Below are positions 50,801-62,869 of a stretch of DNA of 64,000 nt, in pieces (within the stretch, counting starts at the first letter, position 1; every line of letters begins with the position of its first letter). The position numbers and the translations under genes were made by a program. A model generated the notes under the pieces. That model ran no database searches, was not told the DNA's origin, and saw only the letters and a program-made list of their open reading frames with translations. Origin of the DNA: Ooceraea biroi (lineage: Eukaryota > Arthropoda > Insecta > Hymenoptera > Formicidae); assembly GCF_003672135.1 (NCBI RefSeq), contig NC_039514.1:13381787-13445786 (forward strand). The letters are read 5' to 3'.

Positions 50801-53800
50801 TAAGGGCTTCCTGACATCTCGGCATCCTAAATCATCCACGCGGATACTTATCCGTTAATCGTTCTTTTGCCATCAAGAAGCTAATAGCGCAAACGCTTAT
50901 CCTCTGAAGACGTTTCCCTTTTATCCGTGTCAGTCTCCAGTCGGTGATATTTTATTTTTTCTTCTTGAAAATGAGTTTTATGATCTCAGGATTATTTTAT
51001 CTCAGCTCCTCCTTTTCTGGTTTCTCATAAAGACTGCACCATCTCTGCAGAGGACTCTCTTTCCGCTTCTCTCCTGACACGTATCGCCTATATTTTATTA
51101 TTTACATTCTTGCGCATTTTAAATGGAGATCTCTAACTGGATCTCGCTCATATCTTAATCGTTAGGCCGGCTGGATTAATATCTAGTCACACGACCGTTG
51201 ACATCCCGAGTGCAGAATGATTACAGCCTACAACGTCATGTATATCTCAGATTAGTGACTGAATTGGTTTTAAGTGCAGAACCGACAGATACGTTACTCG
51301 GTTTCGTCATTTCGCATTTAAAGCTGATCTTATTAATTCTTTTAACTATGCTAATGCGCGTTAATGGCAGATAATCAGGAGCTGGATTTCTCGTTTCCCA
51401 TCGTCCTCCTGCTTATCTAGAATTACCGGAGGCAGCATCTAGCGCGATTGCAGGAATCTCTGACTTTTTGTCTACGTATAATTTATTCGTCGACGCATGT
51501 TGCGGTAGAACGCGTCAATTCGACATTTTCTAACATTTTTCTTTCGTGCATTTCGGAAATTAGGCACGCTCAGACAATTTCGATTTTGCAATCGCAATCG
51601 GTTAGCATGTCATGGATCGTGCAGCGATGCATTTTCTCGGCAATTATTTATTTGCGCTTCGGACTCTGCGCGTCATCGATCTATCGAACTATTGATGCAT
51701 CGTTACGCAACAGTCTTTTATTTCAATCGTCGTCGCCGTCCCAAAGAGGTTGCTGCGCTCGCGCGAGGCTCGTAGAGCTCGTGTTCGCGCCGAGGGGATA
51801 CGCTCGATTCTTCTCTTCTGCTTCTTCTTCTTCTTTTTCCGTGAATGGCGTCGCGAGATTGGCACGAGAATGGCGCAAGCACGCTCCGCGATCATCCATG
51901 ACTAACGGCGTTAGTCACGAGCCAATTTCATTCCGGCTTCCTCTCGCTTCTCCACGACCGACTGCGTGAGAGGTGCTCTTTCTCTCGCTCGCCCGCCGAC
52001 TTTTGGCAGGCAAGATCTCTGGCGTGAGTTCCCTCCCTTTGCGTAATTATTGACAGATTTAGAGTGAGTGCCGGATACATGACACATCGTTGTCGGACAA
52101 ATCTCTGACGCCACTTGCTTTCAGAGTTTGTAGTCGTGATAATCCCTAGTCTAGATCCGATGCCATTAATTACGCAGTTGTATTTTTTGTTATTATTTGC
52201 GCAGTAATAGTAATACGAGATTTTCTGATTCCGATAACAGATCGAAATGTCAAATCAGGAATGGATAACGAATGCGCGTCTACATGTTACAGTTAGGTGT
52301 TTTTAATAGTATCACGTTCATATTTTATATTTTATGAATATGCGCTGCGGAAAATAACCGCCTACTGGAAATGCACACTAAAGAGAGAGAGAGAGAGAAA
52401 AAACGAGCGTTCCGCATGTGCGGTCACCTAATGCCTGGCATACGTGACACGCGTACGTACGCGCGCGCGACAGCGGAGCTCGCGTGCGCGCGTGTGTGCC
52501 GACTCGCATTAATGCGGCGATCGGGGCCGTGGGAATGAGCGAGCGTTCCGCTTGGCACGAGCGGGCCCCCGTGACGAGGAGGGAGATACGCGGCGCCGCG
52601 CCGTTCACTCCGCGGAGGACAGTAAAGGCCGACGACTATCGGCCGCACGCGGGAGGAAGTGGTGGTCGATTCCGCGCGCGCGACACGTGCTTTTCCTCAG
52701 CGCCGAGAAATGTCAACGCCGAGAAAGCGGCGACGACGATTGCTTGCCGCCATCACCGACGCCGAAAGTGGCGCGACAGCCGAGCACTATATTTATTACT
52801 TTCGCTACTGACAACGACGCTTCTCGCTGCGGGTTTCCCATTGTTTCCCTGTTTCGTGACAGCACGCGAATTCATTCACTGATGCTACCCGTTCTGCTTT
52901 TCGGCACCTTAAGTAACATCAATGTTAGGATGCAAAGATCGGAGTCTCTTTTGCGAGATTAATAACGATATATCTTTGCGATGTACTTTGCAGCATTGGA
53001 GTATTTGTGAATTGTAGGTAACAAAGATATTAATTATTGGGTGTTTTTTTACGGAGTATTTCATATTAATTGTAATGACGAATCTTGAGGCGAAGTAAGG
53101 AAGGCTACCGTTTTAGATGAATGTGAATTTCCGCGATTACGTGATTTCCAAGAACAGTGAAGCCGACTGTTCATTCCGGCTATCTTTCCTGGCACGCGGA
53201 TTACCAGCGAGAAAGTGGCGCGATAAAAGAAAGTACGGGTCGTTTTCTCACGCAGAGTGAAAATTCAATCGTTCGAGTCACTCTTAGTTGCATTCGCTGT
53301 TTTCGCATTCAACATCGATTAAAACAATCTGGTTAAGATTATTTTAGAGGTGTTAAGATGCTTGATCCGTTTGATTATTTTGTCGAAAAAACTTTTATAT
53401 CAGCATCTTTATATTACGAAACATCACATTATATTCCGTCAAAAACTTTGCTTCTTTCAGAGTGCTCTTTAAATTAATGTAAATTCAATCTTCTTCTCTT
53501 ACATAAACATTTATTGATGACGCGCGAGTCGGTGTTGCACGTCGAATTCCTTCGTTACACAAACTCACAAATATTTCGGATGCCTTCGACATCCCAAACG
53601 AGTACCCGAGCGAGACATCGCTGCGTGTGACGGCGAGGCGGTTTCGCACGAGGAAAAATTCCCGCGCGGACACTTTAATCACTGTAATTACGAAAAAAGG
53701 CTATCGGACAGTTGCGACACGCTCGTTTCGGCCAATTTGCGCGATCCGAATTGCCGTGAGACGAGCGTGAATGAGGTGAAGGGCCCCGTGGTAGGGGTGA

Positions 53801-55311
53801 CGGTATAAGGGGATAATGAATTAATTTATTTAATTAACGTGTCGCGCAAGATACTGCCGGTGAAAACAACAAGCGTAATTGATACATTTCGGGCGGGAGT
53901 TCTCTCCTTTTTCGACGACGCCGCGTCACATCTGACCTCCTTTAAGTAGGAGCGCGTGCTAAAGAAAGCCCCTGCCCCTGCAACGCGGAACTGTATCTAA
54001 TGCAGGGTTGTCCGAAGGGTTGCCTGTGCTGCAGGCTACCTATCTGACAACCCCTAATGTCGAGGGAAGCCTGCAGGTAGTCTCTTCTTGTGTGTATTAG
54101 TCGAGTCTCCGTTATATCTTAGCGCTTGATCGTTAATGTAGTCGACTAAAGAACAAAGGAACAAAGAGTTATTTAAAAATGTTTATTATTTTAATAATCT
54201 CCGTTCAGTCCTCGTGGAGACCTACCTTAGGCATCTATTTTTATTAATAATTGATCGTAAGACCCGATGGCACTGGCGGATTTCACAGCTGAGTGTCCGT
54301 TGAGTAAACGAAATGGAATTAACCCCATCGAACGATCCGATTAAATTATTCACCCTTACGAGTATTCTATTATGTTTCAATACACAGTTATTGATCATCG
54401 TGGTATTTTGTATCATTTTTTGCTTGGGGTTGGGGTACCTTTCCCGCCCGCTGTAAAGAATCATGCGTATTCGCATGCACCCTATCTAATCTACCCCACA
54501 GTGGACATGTGCTCGTTACATATGGACAACACGTGCACATAAATGTCGATCCATATCCGTGAAACGTATTTTCGGTTATAAACGAACTATTGTCTACGCT
54601 ATTGTCCCTCGTACATTCTTCCGAATTTATTATAAAAGATTGTTTTTTAACATGGCTTATTCCTACAATTCCGAGGAATGCAACGCGAGCTACAGCTATT
54701 TTATTGATATAAAAATATTTAGAATCCTTGCAACATCACTAAAAATAATATCTAGCAAAACGGAATATTTAGAAAATTATAGTTACATTTAAGATTTAGT
54801 ATTCTATAGAGTCATATTTGGAAATCGCATTCTTCACAGGTAGTTCCATTATACTCGCCTTGGAGAAGTTTTCCCGCGTAAAACTGCTTTCTTCTATCCC
54901 TTGAATTTTCATGGACGAAATAGTTTTGTCTGTAGTTCTTTCGAGTTTACGTTAAGCATGTGGTCAAATCTTTCTCGCCCGCTCTCGAAATTCCGATGGA
55001 ATTTTATGGATTGTCGAATAGAGTTTTAAAAAGACCCTTCGTTCTTTGTTGACATTTACAACACGAGGCACGAAATTCAAGGATCTTAAATTTGAATACT
55101 TTCTTCTAAGAAGTTTTCTTCGTATATTTCTTTGGTAGAAAATTTATGACTTCTTTATAACTTTAAATATAAATATTTAAAAAATATTTCATATATATCA
55201 TAAAAAAATTTAATGTTTTATATTGTAACTCTTAATACTATTTGCTTAAAACTAAGGTATAGGGGACAATAAATCAATAAATAAGTGTGATATATTCGTT
55301 TATCAGTAACA

Positions 55312-55317
55312 TTTATT
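55312..55317 (-). terminator. Candidate poly(A) signal of the Bearded-family gene
   Basis: Minus-strand AATAAA about 490 nt past the stop codon, 18 bp beyond the GY box. Confidence 0.55.
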
Positions 55318-55809
55318 TCAAACAAACAAATATTGGAAGACGTAGGAAAGTGTCAGTGATGCTTGCTGACTTTAAAGCGATTATCACAATCTCAAAGTAA
55401 TGCTAAATGTGTATACTTAGTAGGTACAAATATCACAAACGCAACTAAATGTATCATCGCATTGTACCAAAAAAAAAAATATAACGAGCCTCCATCAATC
55501 CCCTTATCAATTTCTTATCGCATTTGTGGATCAATCTTCATTACATATACAAGAGGAATGCCGCTTAGCTTAACGATCAGTCGTCAACGACTAAGCTAAT
55601 ATCTACGATGTACAAGCTAACAATCACAGTTTTCAAAGTGTCTTATCTAATTCTTGCACCTCGGCTGATGGCAGCATCCTCCTCAAACTCGGAGGACTCG
55701 AGCGGGTTTCCGTAAAGGGAGATTCAGCGACTCTCAGCAGTCAAATCTCCTCGGATGATCCGCCCTTGAGGTAGTTGCGGTTGTCCTCGACAGTGGTGAT
55801 GATAGCGTG
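55318..55809 (-). promoter_or_regulatory. Bearded-family 3'UTR with K boxes and a GY box
   Basis: On the transcript strand: K boxes (TGTGAT) at 55383-55388, 55432-55437 and 55623-55628, and one GY box (GTCTTCC) at 55335-55341. Known roles in flies: K boxes pair with miR-2/11/13-class seeds and the GY box with miR-7. No exact Brd box is seen. Confidence 0.65.
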
Positions 55810-56340
55810 TTACGCCACTTGCACTTCGGGTAGCTGGTGCTGCGAGAAGGCGCGCTCCTTGTAGCACAGGTCCCGATCGGCCATGCTCAGAGTCGTCCAG
55901 TAGAAGTCGCCGGCGTGGGTGTGGGCGAAATGCACTGGCACGTAGCACTGACCAGGCACAACTGGCACGACGGTCATCTGGCCATCCAAGCAGACTGTGA
56001 TAGCGGCACCCTCCTCGGCGTCCTCCAACTCCTGCAGCAGTCGACGTTCTAACGCCTCGTTGGCGTTGTTTTGATTTTCGACCTCCTCGCAGAAGGTCTC
56101 CACCTGCGGCTCGGCTGCCTGTCGTTTGCTGCCGCTGGTGTATCTGCTGGTGCGTTTCTTCAGCATCCGCATCAACGGCTTAAGTGGCTTCAGTATGCGT
56201 CTGCTCTTGCTGCTTCTGCTCTTGATGGGCTTGGTCTCTGACATCTTCAAATTGTACAGATTGTCGTTGAGCTCATTCTCGAAAACGCTGTTGACCTCGA
56301 AGTCATACAGCACGTGCTCGGTCATGCCAGTGGCGGCCAT
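55810..56340 (-). CDS. E(spl)malpha-BFM: Bearded-family protein (E(spl) m4/malpha class)
   Basis: Small cytoplasmic antagonist of the E3 ligase Neuralized; by blocking Delta endocytosis it tunes Notch signalling. One exon, 531 nt, 176 residues, TAA at 55812-55810. Family features in order: a basic amphipathic region (SRRILKPLKPLMRMLKKRTS, about 55-75), the Neuralized-binding NXXN-type motif in NNANEALERRLLQEL, and the conserved aromatic block VPVHFAHTHAGDFYWTT. The frame is open far upstream (to 56751), but the TATA box at 56588 puts the transcription start near 56560, and MAATGM is then the first ATG, so the upstream part is leader. Intronless, as usual for the family. It shares core promoter and SPS architecture with the bHLH gene 30 kb away on the same strand. 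The assignment to malpha rather than m4 is by analogy with other Hymenoptera. Confidence 0.92.
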   Translation of the reverse strand: MAATGMTEHVLYDFEVNSVFENELNDNLYNLKMSETKPIKSRSSKSRRILKPLKPLMRMLKKRTSRYTSGSKRQAAEPQVETFCEEVENQNNANEALERRLLQELEDAEEGAAITVCLDGQMTVVPVVPGQCYVPVHFAHTHAGDFYWTTLSMADRDLCYKERAFSQHQLPEVQVA

Positions 56341-56587
56341 CTTTCTTCTTTCTCGTTCTGCGTGTGCTTCCTCTCCCGTCGAACCACGGTGCACTGAACC
56401 GGTTTTCTTCCGTCGAAGTGTCAGAACACGTCGGAACACGTGGTCGCGAACTGTCGTTCGATAGGAACTCGCAGCGGGAGAAGCGGATGATGCACTACGT
56501 ACTTGGTGCGAGTGCGCTTTTGGGTAGGGAATGCTTTGGAACGAGACGCTAGTGAGCGAATGGTGCCTTAGTACGAGCAACCCCGTC

Positions 56588-56597
56588 CTTATATAGG
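56588..56597 (-). promoter_or_regulatory. TATA box of the Bearded-family gene
   Basis: CCTATATAAG on the minus strand, identical to the Hes gene's TATA block. Predicted start near 56560, leader about 220 nt. Confidence 0.75.
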
Positions 56598-56633
56598 CCC
56601 GTCGAGGCTGCACAGGGTGACAGAGTGGGGAGG

Positions 56634-56640
56634 GCAGGTG
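56634..56640 (+). promoter_or_regulatory. Proneural E-box (A site)
   Basis: GCAGGTG, a perfect Achaete-Scute class site, nine bases from the SPS and 37 bp upstream of the TATA box. Confidence 0.7.
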
Positions 56641-56649
56641 CACTCTGGC

Positions 56650-56682
56650 TGTGGGAACTCGGAGAATTCGGAGCTTCCCACG
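56650..56682. promoter_or_regulatory. Perfect Su(H) paired site (SPS)
   Basis: TGTGGGAA (plus, 56650-56657) and its inverted partner TTCCCACG (56675-56682, CGTGGGAA on the minus strand) are both exact Su(H) sites, separated by 17 bp. This is the cooperative Notch-dimer arrangement described in E(spl) and HES1 promoters. It lies 53 bp upstream of the TATA box. Confidence 0.85.
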
Positions 56683-56819
56683 TCGAGGTCCACGCCGACC
56701 ATCTGCCGGTCTTCTCCCTCCTCCACCTTCGCCTCCCTGGTCGCCCACCACCTATCTCTCGGTCCCTGCAGCACCCTGCTTGCAGGAGTCTCTTTGCGCT
56801 ACACATACACACTCAAGTG

Positions 56820-59800
56820 TACACGTGCGCGCGCACACACACCCCCACGATCACTACCCCGCTTGTCCCTCTATAGTGGTTACTCTCTTCCTCGTTCTAC
56901 GAGTCGGATTTCTTCGAATCTCCTCAGAGCGATCTCTTTCTCTAGGATAGAGCCGGGATTTCTAGGGATCGCGAGAAGAGGGTGGGTGTCGCTCGTTCGA
57001 GACCGGTCCGAACCTGTTGCGACACGTTTGCGCGCGACACGCGAGCTTGCGTGAGGTGAGACGAATTTTGTCGTCGGCTTTACACTGAATATAGAGTATC
57101 CAACTTGTTGCGTTTCGCTTGGGAGTTGGCGTGGATCGAGGGTGACAAGTTGCCTGGTTAGACACGACATTCACGATAATAGAGATAATGATATAAACGG
57201 AGAAAGCTCAATGCTTAATTACGGCGTAGGCCGATCGTTAGATTCACGAGAGGCATAACGTTTATTGCGTCAACTCTCTCGTGTAAGAAAGGACGACACG
57301 ATCGACTGTGCATTCAATTTCGGCACGCGAAATAGCGTGACGCATGGTACACTGCATTGTAGAGATTGTATACCCTGCGTTCTTTGTTGGGGGCTTCATG
57401 CATCTATACTTTTTGTTCTTATATATTTTCGTGCTTTATACTTGAAACTAAAATTATCACGAAATTTGTGTATTAAATTTTATTACGTATTTCAGTGTAG
57501 CCATATAATTGTGAAACATATATTTGCCCAAATTATTGTAATTAAATTTTTCATAATTAGCGAAGATTGGAGTTTAAACTTTAAAACATGCTTTTTAAAA
57601 TCAATATTTTACATTTATTCGTTAGATGATTCTTGCTTGACTCCTAGGAAAAATAATCTCAGCTGCAATCGCAACGCGTATTTTTAAGTTAAAGAGTTAA
57701 CCAAGTGTAGGCAAGTCGGTGAGTTATAGTAATTAACGTGCGGTAATAACGCTCTCTGACTTCCTTCATTACCCCACTGTGTTCGGGAGATTTAGAGGTG
57801 AGTGTCTAGACGCCTCGACGATACGTGCAGCAACCCCCGCTATTAAATACTCCTCCAACCGGATTTTTTGTTATCTCGGGCCCCTTGTCTTCATGACACG
57901 ATCACGATACGTCCATTAGCTATACCGTCATAAAAAAGCTTGAAAGTTTTGTCAGGCGACGAATTTATTCTTCTCCACCTTGCACCCCATGGATTGTCGA
58001 GTTTTTTCCAGAGGGTGCTTCTTTGGTAACCTGTTTCATGGTACAGGGATCAGGTGAATAGCGATGAATACGTGTTAGCACCCGAAAGATAAGTAGGTAG
58101 AAAAAATAATGGTACAAGATACATATATAAATATACAATGAAAAATGTACTTTCGTTTTAAGAATAAATCCTTACAGAACATAAAACTAAAGAATAAAAT
58201 TACAAATTGATATATCTCAGATTTAATGTTTTGTTATTTAATTATTAAAAATTATTCTTTTCTTCTTCACATTTGAATGCAAGTAACGGATACACATTAC
58301 CAGTGACAGAGACTGTGATATTCAAAATGTTATTGACGGTTCCGGGAATTTTGATGCACCTGAATATCAGAGAGACCTCGGGGGGGTTGAAACGAATCGA
58401 GGAGGGTCCTGCCGCATTGAGCAGAGGCACCATACCTACACGTACACCGCAGGCAAACTTTACCTGTCCTTTCGAAAGACAGGTACACTGTCGGGTTATT
58501 TGTTTTCACTTGCATTTCGGAAATACAGCTTGGGGCAGGTGAGGTGAGTTTGAAGTTGCATGAACTCGACTCTGTAGACACATCGTTTTCAAGCATGACG
58601 TTTAATTTGCTTTTGATATAATATCTTTTTCTGACTTTAGAATTTTGGCGAAAACTGTTCTTTGAAAAATTCTGTAGCCAAAATGCGAACACCAGTGCTA
58701 CAAGCATAACGATAAAAACGGTTCACGTTGCATTATTTTTGCAGTCTAATTGAACTGACCTTCGATCGATGTTCCCTTTACAATGTTAATATCGACCTGC
58801 AATATATAAATCATGCTTATTAAAACATTCTTAGAAAGAAATATTCAATATATTAATATAAACATATCTTCGCGCCTTCGTACTTTGTATATCGTTTATC
58901 AGCGTTTACATGCAATTTGCAATTTAAACGCAATCATTGATTCACTTGCCTTGAAAGTTTACTGGACGTCTAATCATATCGTTACTTAATCATTTACGTT
59001 ATCATTGACTTAATAGCCGTTTCACCTTCGTTTTTAACACGCGAGCTCGACGAACCTCGATTCCTCGCCTCGTTCCACATTCAGCCGAAAAATCGCCGAC
59101 CTTTCATACGAATGGAAAATTTAAAAGTGTCGTGGCTCATTGGGCATGTCGAGCGACTGGTTTCACCCACGTGGTAGTCGAGTCCAGTGGACTGTGTCGC
59201 ATGCTGAATATCATATCGGGAACATGACGCGCTCGTGGTGGCACTCAAGTCAGAGCCGTGCCAATCTGCCATTTCCTGTCACATAAAATTAGCATAAGAA
59301 ACTTCGCAGCCTTTAAAATAACGTATTTGCAAATAATCATCGCGTTTGTCAGTCCATTAAGTCCAGCGAAATCAAGAGTCGCGGCAGGGCCTGCGACTCG
59401 AACGTCTCCAGCTCGTGAACGCGCTCGTATCATCACGCGGGCAGCAGGCGACTCTAATGAAAATTGAGGAAACGGGTAATCTCGCGCGTTTCCTGTTAGC
59501 CGCGGATTCAAACCGGTTTGCGAGCGGATCCGCGAACGTTATGCTCCAGCAGCATCGGGATCGGTCGTTTCGCGCTCATTCTCGCAGACGCCCCCGATTA
59601 ACAGTCTTTGAGAAGGTATCGTCTCCCGGAGGAACCCCGCGCCGCCGGATCGGATAGACCTTACAACCGGTTTCTTAATGCGACCGTCAAATTTTAATTA
59701 ATTCGAGGCCGTTGGCGCGACGTCCTGATTTAACGCCACGTCCACGTGTTTTCGCGCGCGCGTCCGTTGCGCATCCCGAAGGCCTCTCACGTGAAATTAA

Positions 59801-62500
59801 TGCTTCATGATCGTTTTACCTGTTCACGATGCAAGCTCACGATGCGTTATAACGAGAATTCGGTCTACCCGGTCCTCAAGAGCCGCGGTCGCTTGAAAGA
59901 CCCCCGAGTGTGGAATGCTGGTTCTACGCCACGTCGATAATGACACGTCGCTTGACGAAACGGTGAGCTGCGGCGCGCGTGGCGTGACAAATTTCAGAGA
60001 CGCGTTCACATTCTCCTCGAGCGAAATACGCTATCACTCTGCTTCATTAACCAGCAAACGAGCTGATATAAATTCTCTGCCGCGATTTCGGGCGTTAACG
60101 ATCCCCGACTTTATAGCTCGGAGAGTTACTGAACGTCGATGTATATCAGCGGTAACGCTTCCGCGTCGGGAGACACCGGGCGAACGAAAAATCGATTCTG
60201 TCGAGTGCCATTATCATAAATCAACGGAACTTGCCGAAATCGACGTAACTTTAATGACACGCTGTTTCCCAACGAAGATTCACTCTCTTTCGGCAGCGTA
60301 ATTAAAATTCTGCACTGAAACAGCTGAAGCTATCAGAAAGCGTCGTTCTTCTGGCGAAAATTGCGCGGTACACTTAAAGCTGTTATCGCGCTCACAAATT
60401 GCGCCCCGGTGAATCTGCCTGGAACAGCGCGTCTTATTCGTATATTTATTCCGCGCCTCCGACGAAGGTATTAGATTATGCAAATCGCGTGCCGGGACGA
60501 GCGTCGCGGGTCCCATCAGATAAAACATCATTCCGAAGGTGGACCGCGCGATTCCCTTCACGTTCGAGCGTGGCAAACATTAGAGACGAGCGATATGACA
60601 CGATCTTGATTAAAACGCTACCTCTGGCATTCCGCCACGCGATAGTATCGCCTATCACGTCATTAACCGACGAGAAAAAGGATCCGCGCGAACGTCTGAA
60701 TAATCAAGCTGAACGTGCGTCGCGGAATCTAAAAGATAGCTCGAGGACACGCACACGCGCGTTTCTTCTCATATGTCGGAACGTCTGCAATAAAGGAAGA
60801 TCTTCGATCTCTCGAAACCATTGTATGTGCGACACCCATTGTTTCGTGAGGCAAGAGAAGCCAACGTAATTTCGTTCATTTAGAATGAAGAAGAACAAAA
60901 ATGTACGCGGGAATCTAAATTGGCTTTATTTCAAGACACGCAGAGATTCGCGTCGCGTTTCTATCGTAAGCGGACGTACTAGAGCAACACGTACGAACGA
61001 TACCACGGTAATTTCATACTTTTTGCCTGGAATAATGTAAGTGCCGTGCATATTACACATCTCGTCGAGCGCTGAAAAGATCCCGTGGCGGTTATTTCAG
61101 GCCGTCAGGGACTTTACATGGAATTTTCATTAGCATATAATTAATACGTGAGCAATGACCGCGGCGTTCTTTGCGCGCGGTCGCTCGCTCGCTCGCGAAG
61201 TATGAGCTCGCAGCGCACGCACGCGCTCGACGATGCCACGGGTAGCTGCGGGGAGGGTGGAAGGGCGAGGGCTTCGAGAGAGAGAAGCGAGGCTGAGGAG
61301 AAAAAGGGAAGGCGAGGAAGCGCGCAGATCTGAACCTAAAACAGTAGTAGTGACCCCCGGGGCTGAACAGGCCCAAACAAGAAGTCCCTTCTGACGTCAC
61401 CGGCAGGTGCAAGCTGAAGTGCATCCTCGTCTCGCGGCCGCTCCTCTTTTACCTCTTCCCTTCTCCTCGGCTTCTTTTTCTGTTTCCTCTTCGCGCACTT
61501 GCGTGTAATCGTGCCGATTTCGAGATCGAGATAACTCGGCCTGCGCTCGGCGCCCACCGTGAATCCGGTTGGTTTCGTTGAAAATTTCTGACGTACGTTA
61601 CTCGGCCGCGCTCGCTCTCGCGCGGGACTTTAATTAATGGTTTCCTTTGTGGTCCATTGAGTCGGTCGCGGATAAATTGTTGAAGTGATTGCATGGGTGG
61701 AACAAAGGATACGCGATGTATCGAGATGTCCATGTTTCGTAATACAGATTGTGCAAAATCACTCGATGTCCTGCTTGTAGATTTTGTTATAGGATTTTTA
61801 GATTGACGTTTTTCTTGCGATGATTCTGCCACGTTATTGTTTCACACGAATGTTCAATTTTCAGTCGTGTATAAAATTATTATGTAGAACTATTTGTTAT
61901 TAGTAATAAAATTATGTAGAACATGTTTCTCGTATTTATAAAATATATTGGATTTTTAAATTTTGAGATAATCTTTATATTTTGAGATAATCCACATGAT
62001 TTGATCTCCAATCAAGTTTGTCGAATGTCAGGGATATCAGAGGATAATAAAAAGAAAGAAGACAGAAAACTCTTTGTGTATCGTCGAGATTTAAAGGCTA
62101 GCCGAAAATTCGATTCTAATCTACCTCTGACGCGATGGTACCTCTAATCGAAAGACGATACGGTTTCACCGGTGTGCGACACCCTACTAGCGGTAATAAA
62201 ATATCCAACCGAGAATATTCCACGGATTTAATGCCCGATAGCATCGTTCGTAAGTGGAACGACGAAATCCGAATGAGCTGCCGCGCCGCTGCCAAGTTAT
62301 GCAGCAGCTTCGTCTCGCTTTATCCCGAAGGCGATGGTAACCGCAACCGCGTTTGGTGCACGGAGGCAAGCAAGTTATCACGATCTTAAAATCGGTACCA
62401 TTACAGCGAGCGTCCGCACGAGGAAAGAAACAGGACTATTTATTCTCGCGCACTCTACAAGTCGATTCGCTTAATGCAAATTGCACAATACTGCGCATCG
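56820..62500. other. Upstream flank of the Bearded-family gene, no gene recognised
   Basis: A CA/CG-alternating tract at about 56821-56850, then CpG-rich and AT-rich blocks in turn. Proneural E-boxes GCAGGTG occur at 58536-58542 and 61403-61409. Overlapping ORFs at 58.2-58.7 kb and 61.4-61.8 kb were inspected and not accepted. Confidence 0.5.
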
Positions 62501-62533
62501 TGATAATTATCGCGTACGTTTTGTTTTTTTCAT

Positions 62534-62831
62534 TATTTTTACATTTTCGCTTTCTCTTATTAGACTCTGTATGTCAGATGAACACTAAGTACGACCCGCA
62601 TCAGATGCTTAATTCGCGATAACGTATACAATTTTCAATTAACAAGACAAATAATAAGAAACTTATGTTAGAGTCTTTTAATAAGGTATTCAGAGTATTT
62701 TTACATTTCTACTTTTCTCTTATTAGACTCTGTATTTCAGATTTACCACTAAGTATGGCCCGCATCAGATGCTTAATTCGCACAATAACGTTATACACAA
62801 TTTTCAATTAACAAGACAAATAATAAGAAAC
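62534..62831 (+). repeat. Diverged tandem duplication, two copies of about 130 bp
   Basis: Copy A is about 62534-62662 and copy B about 62696-62831. They share blocks such as CTTATTAGACTCTGTAT, CCCGCATCAGATGCTTAATT and CAATTTTCAATTAACAAGA, with substitutions and small indels. A 33-bp spacer contains a partly inverted version of the TTATTAGACTC block. Function unknown. Confidence 0.85.
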
Positions 62832-62869
62832 GGACGATTGTATTTAGCACTAAATGCACGGCGTGATTA

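Larger units (their letters stand above)
26630..55310. other. About 28.7 kb non-coding interval between the bHLH and Bearded-class genes
   Basis: I find no exon that I can assign to any family on either strand. ORFs of 150-220 codons occur in CpG-rich patches (33.3-34.1, 42.1-43.2, 44.1-44.6, 51.4-52.0 kb) but are Arg/Ser/Cys-rich, overlap each other on both strands, and lack splice or domain support. Visible content: Su(H)-type motifs, E-boxes, a perfect palindrome, microsatellites and CpG-rich patches. The most likely role is cis-regulatory DNA of the E(spl) locus. Confidence 0.55.

Noticed and set aside
51448..51969. 173-codon plus-strand ORF
   Set aside because: No domain, Ser/Arg-rich end, no promoter or poly(A) context.
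56341..56751. Upstream in-frame extension of the Bearded-family ORF
   Set aside because: It runs through the TATA box and SPS, and has no ATG after the predicted transcription start, so it is leader and promoter.
58245..58707. Two overlapping minus-strand frames that look partly protein-like (for example NPPEVSLIFRCIKIPGTVNN)
   Set aside because: Neither continues between plausible splice sites and neither matches a family I know; possible decayed coding fragment but unsupported.
61449..61832. 127-codon minus-strand ORF
   Set aside because: Lys/Arg/Ser-rich with a low-complexity C-terminus; no domain.
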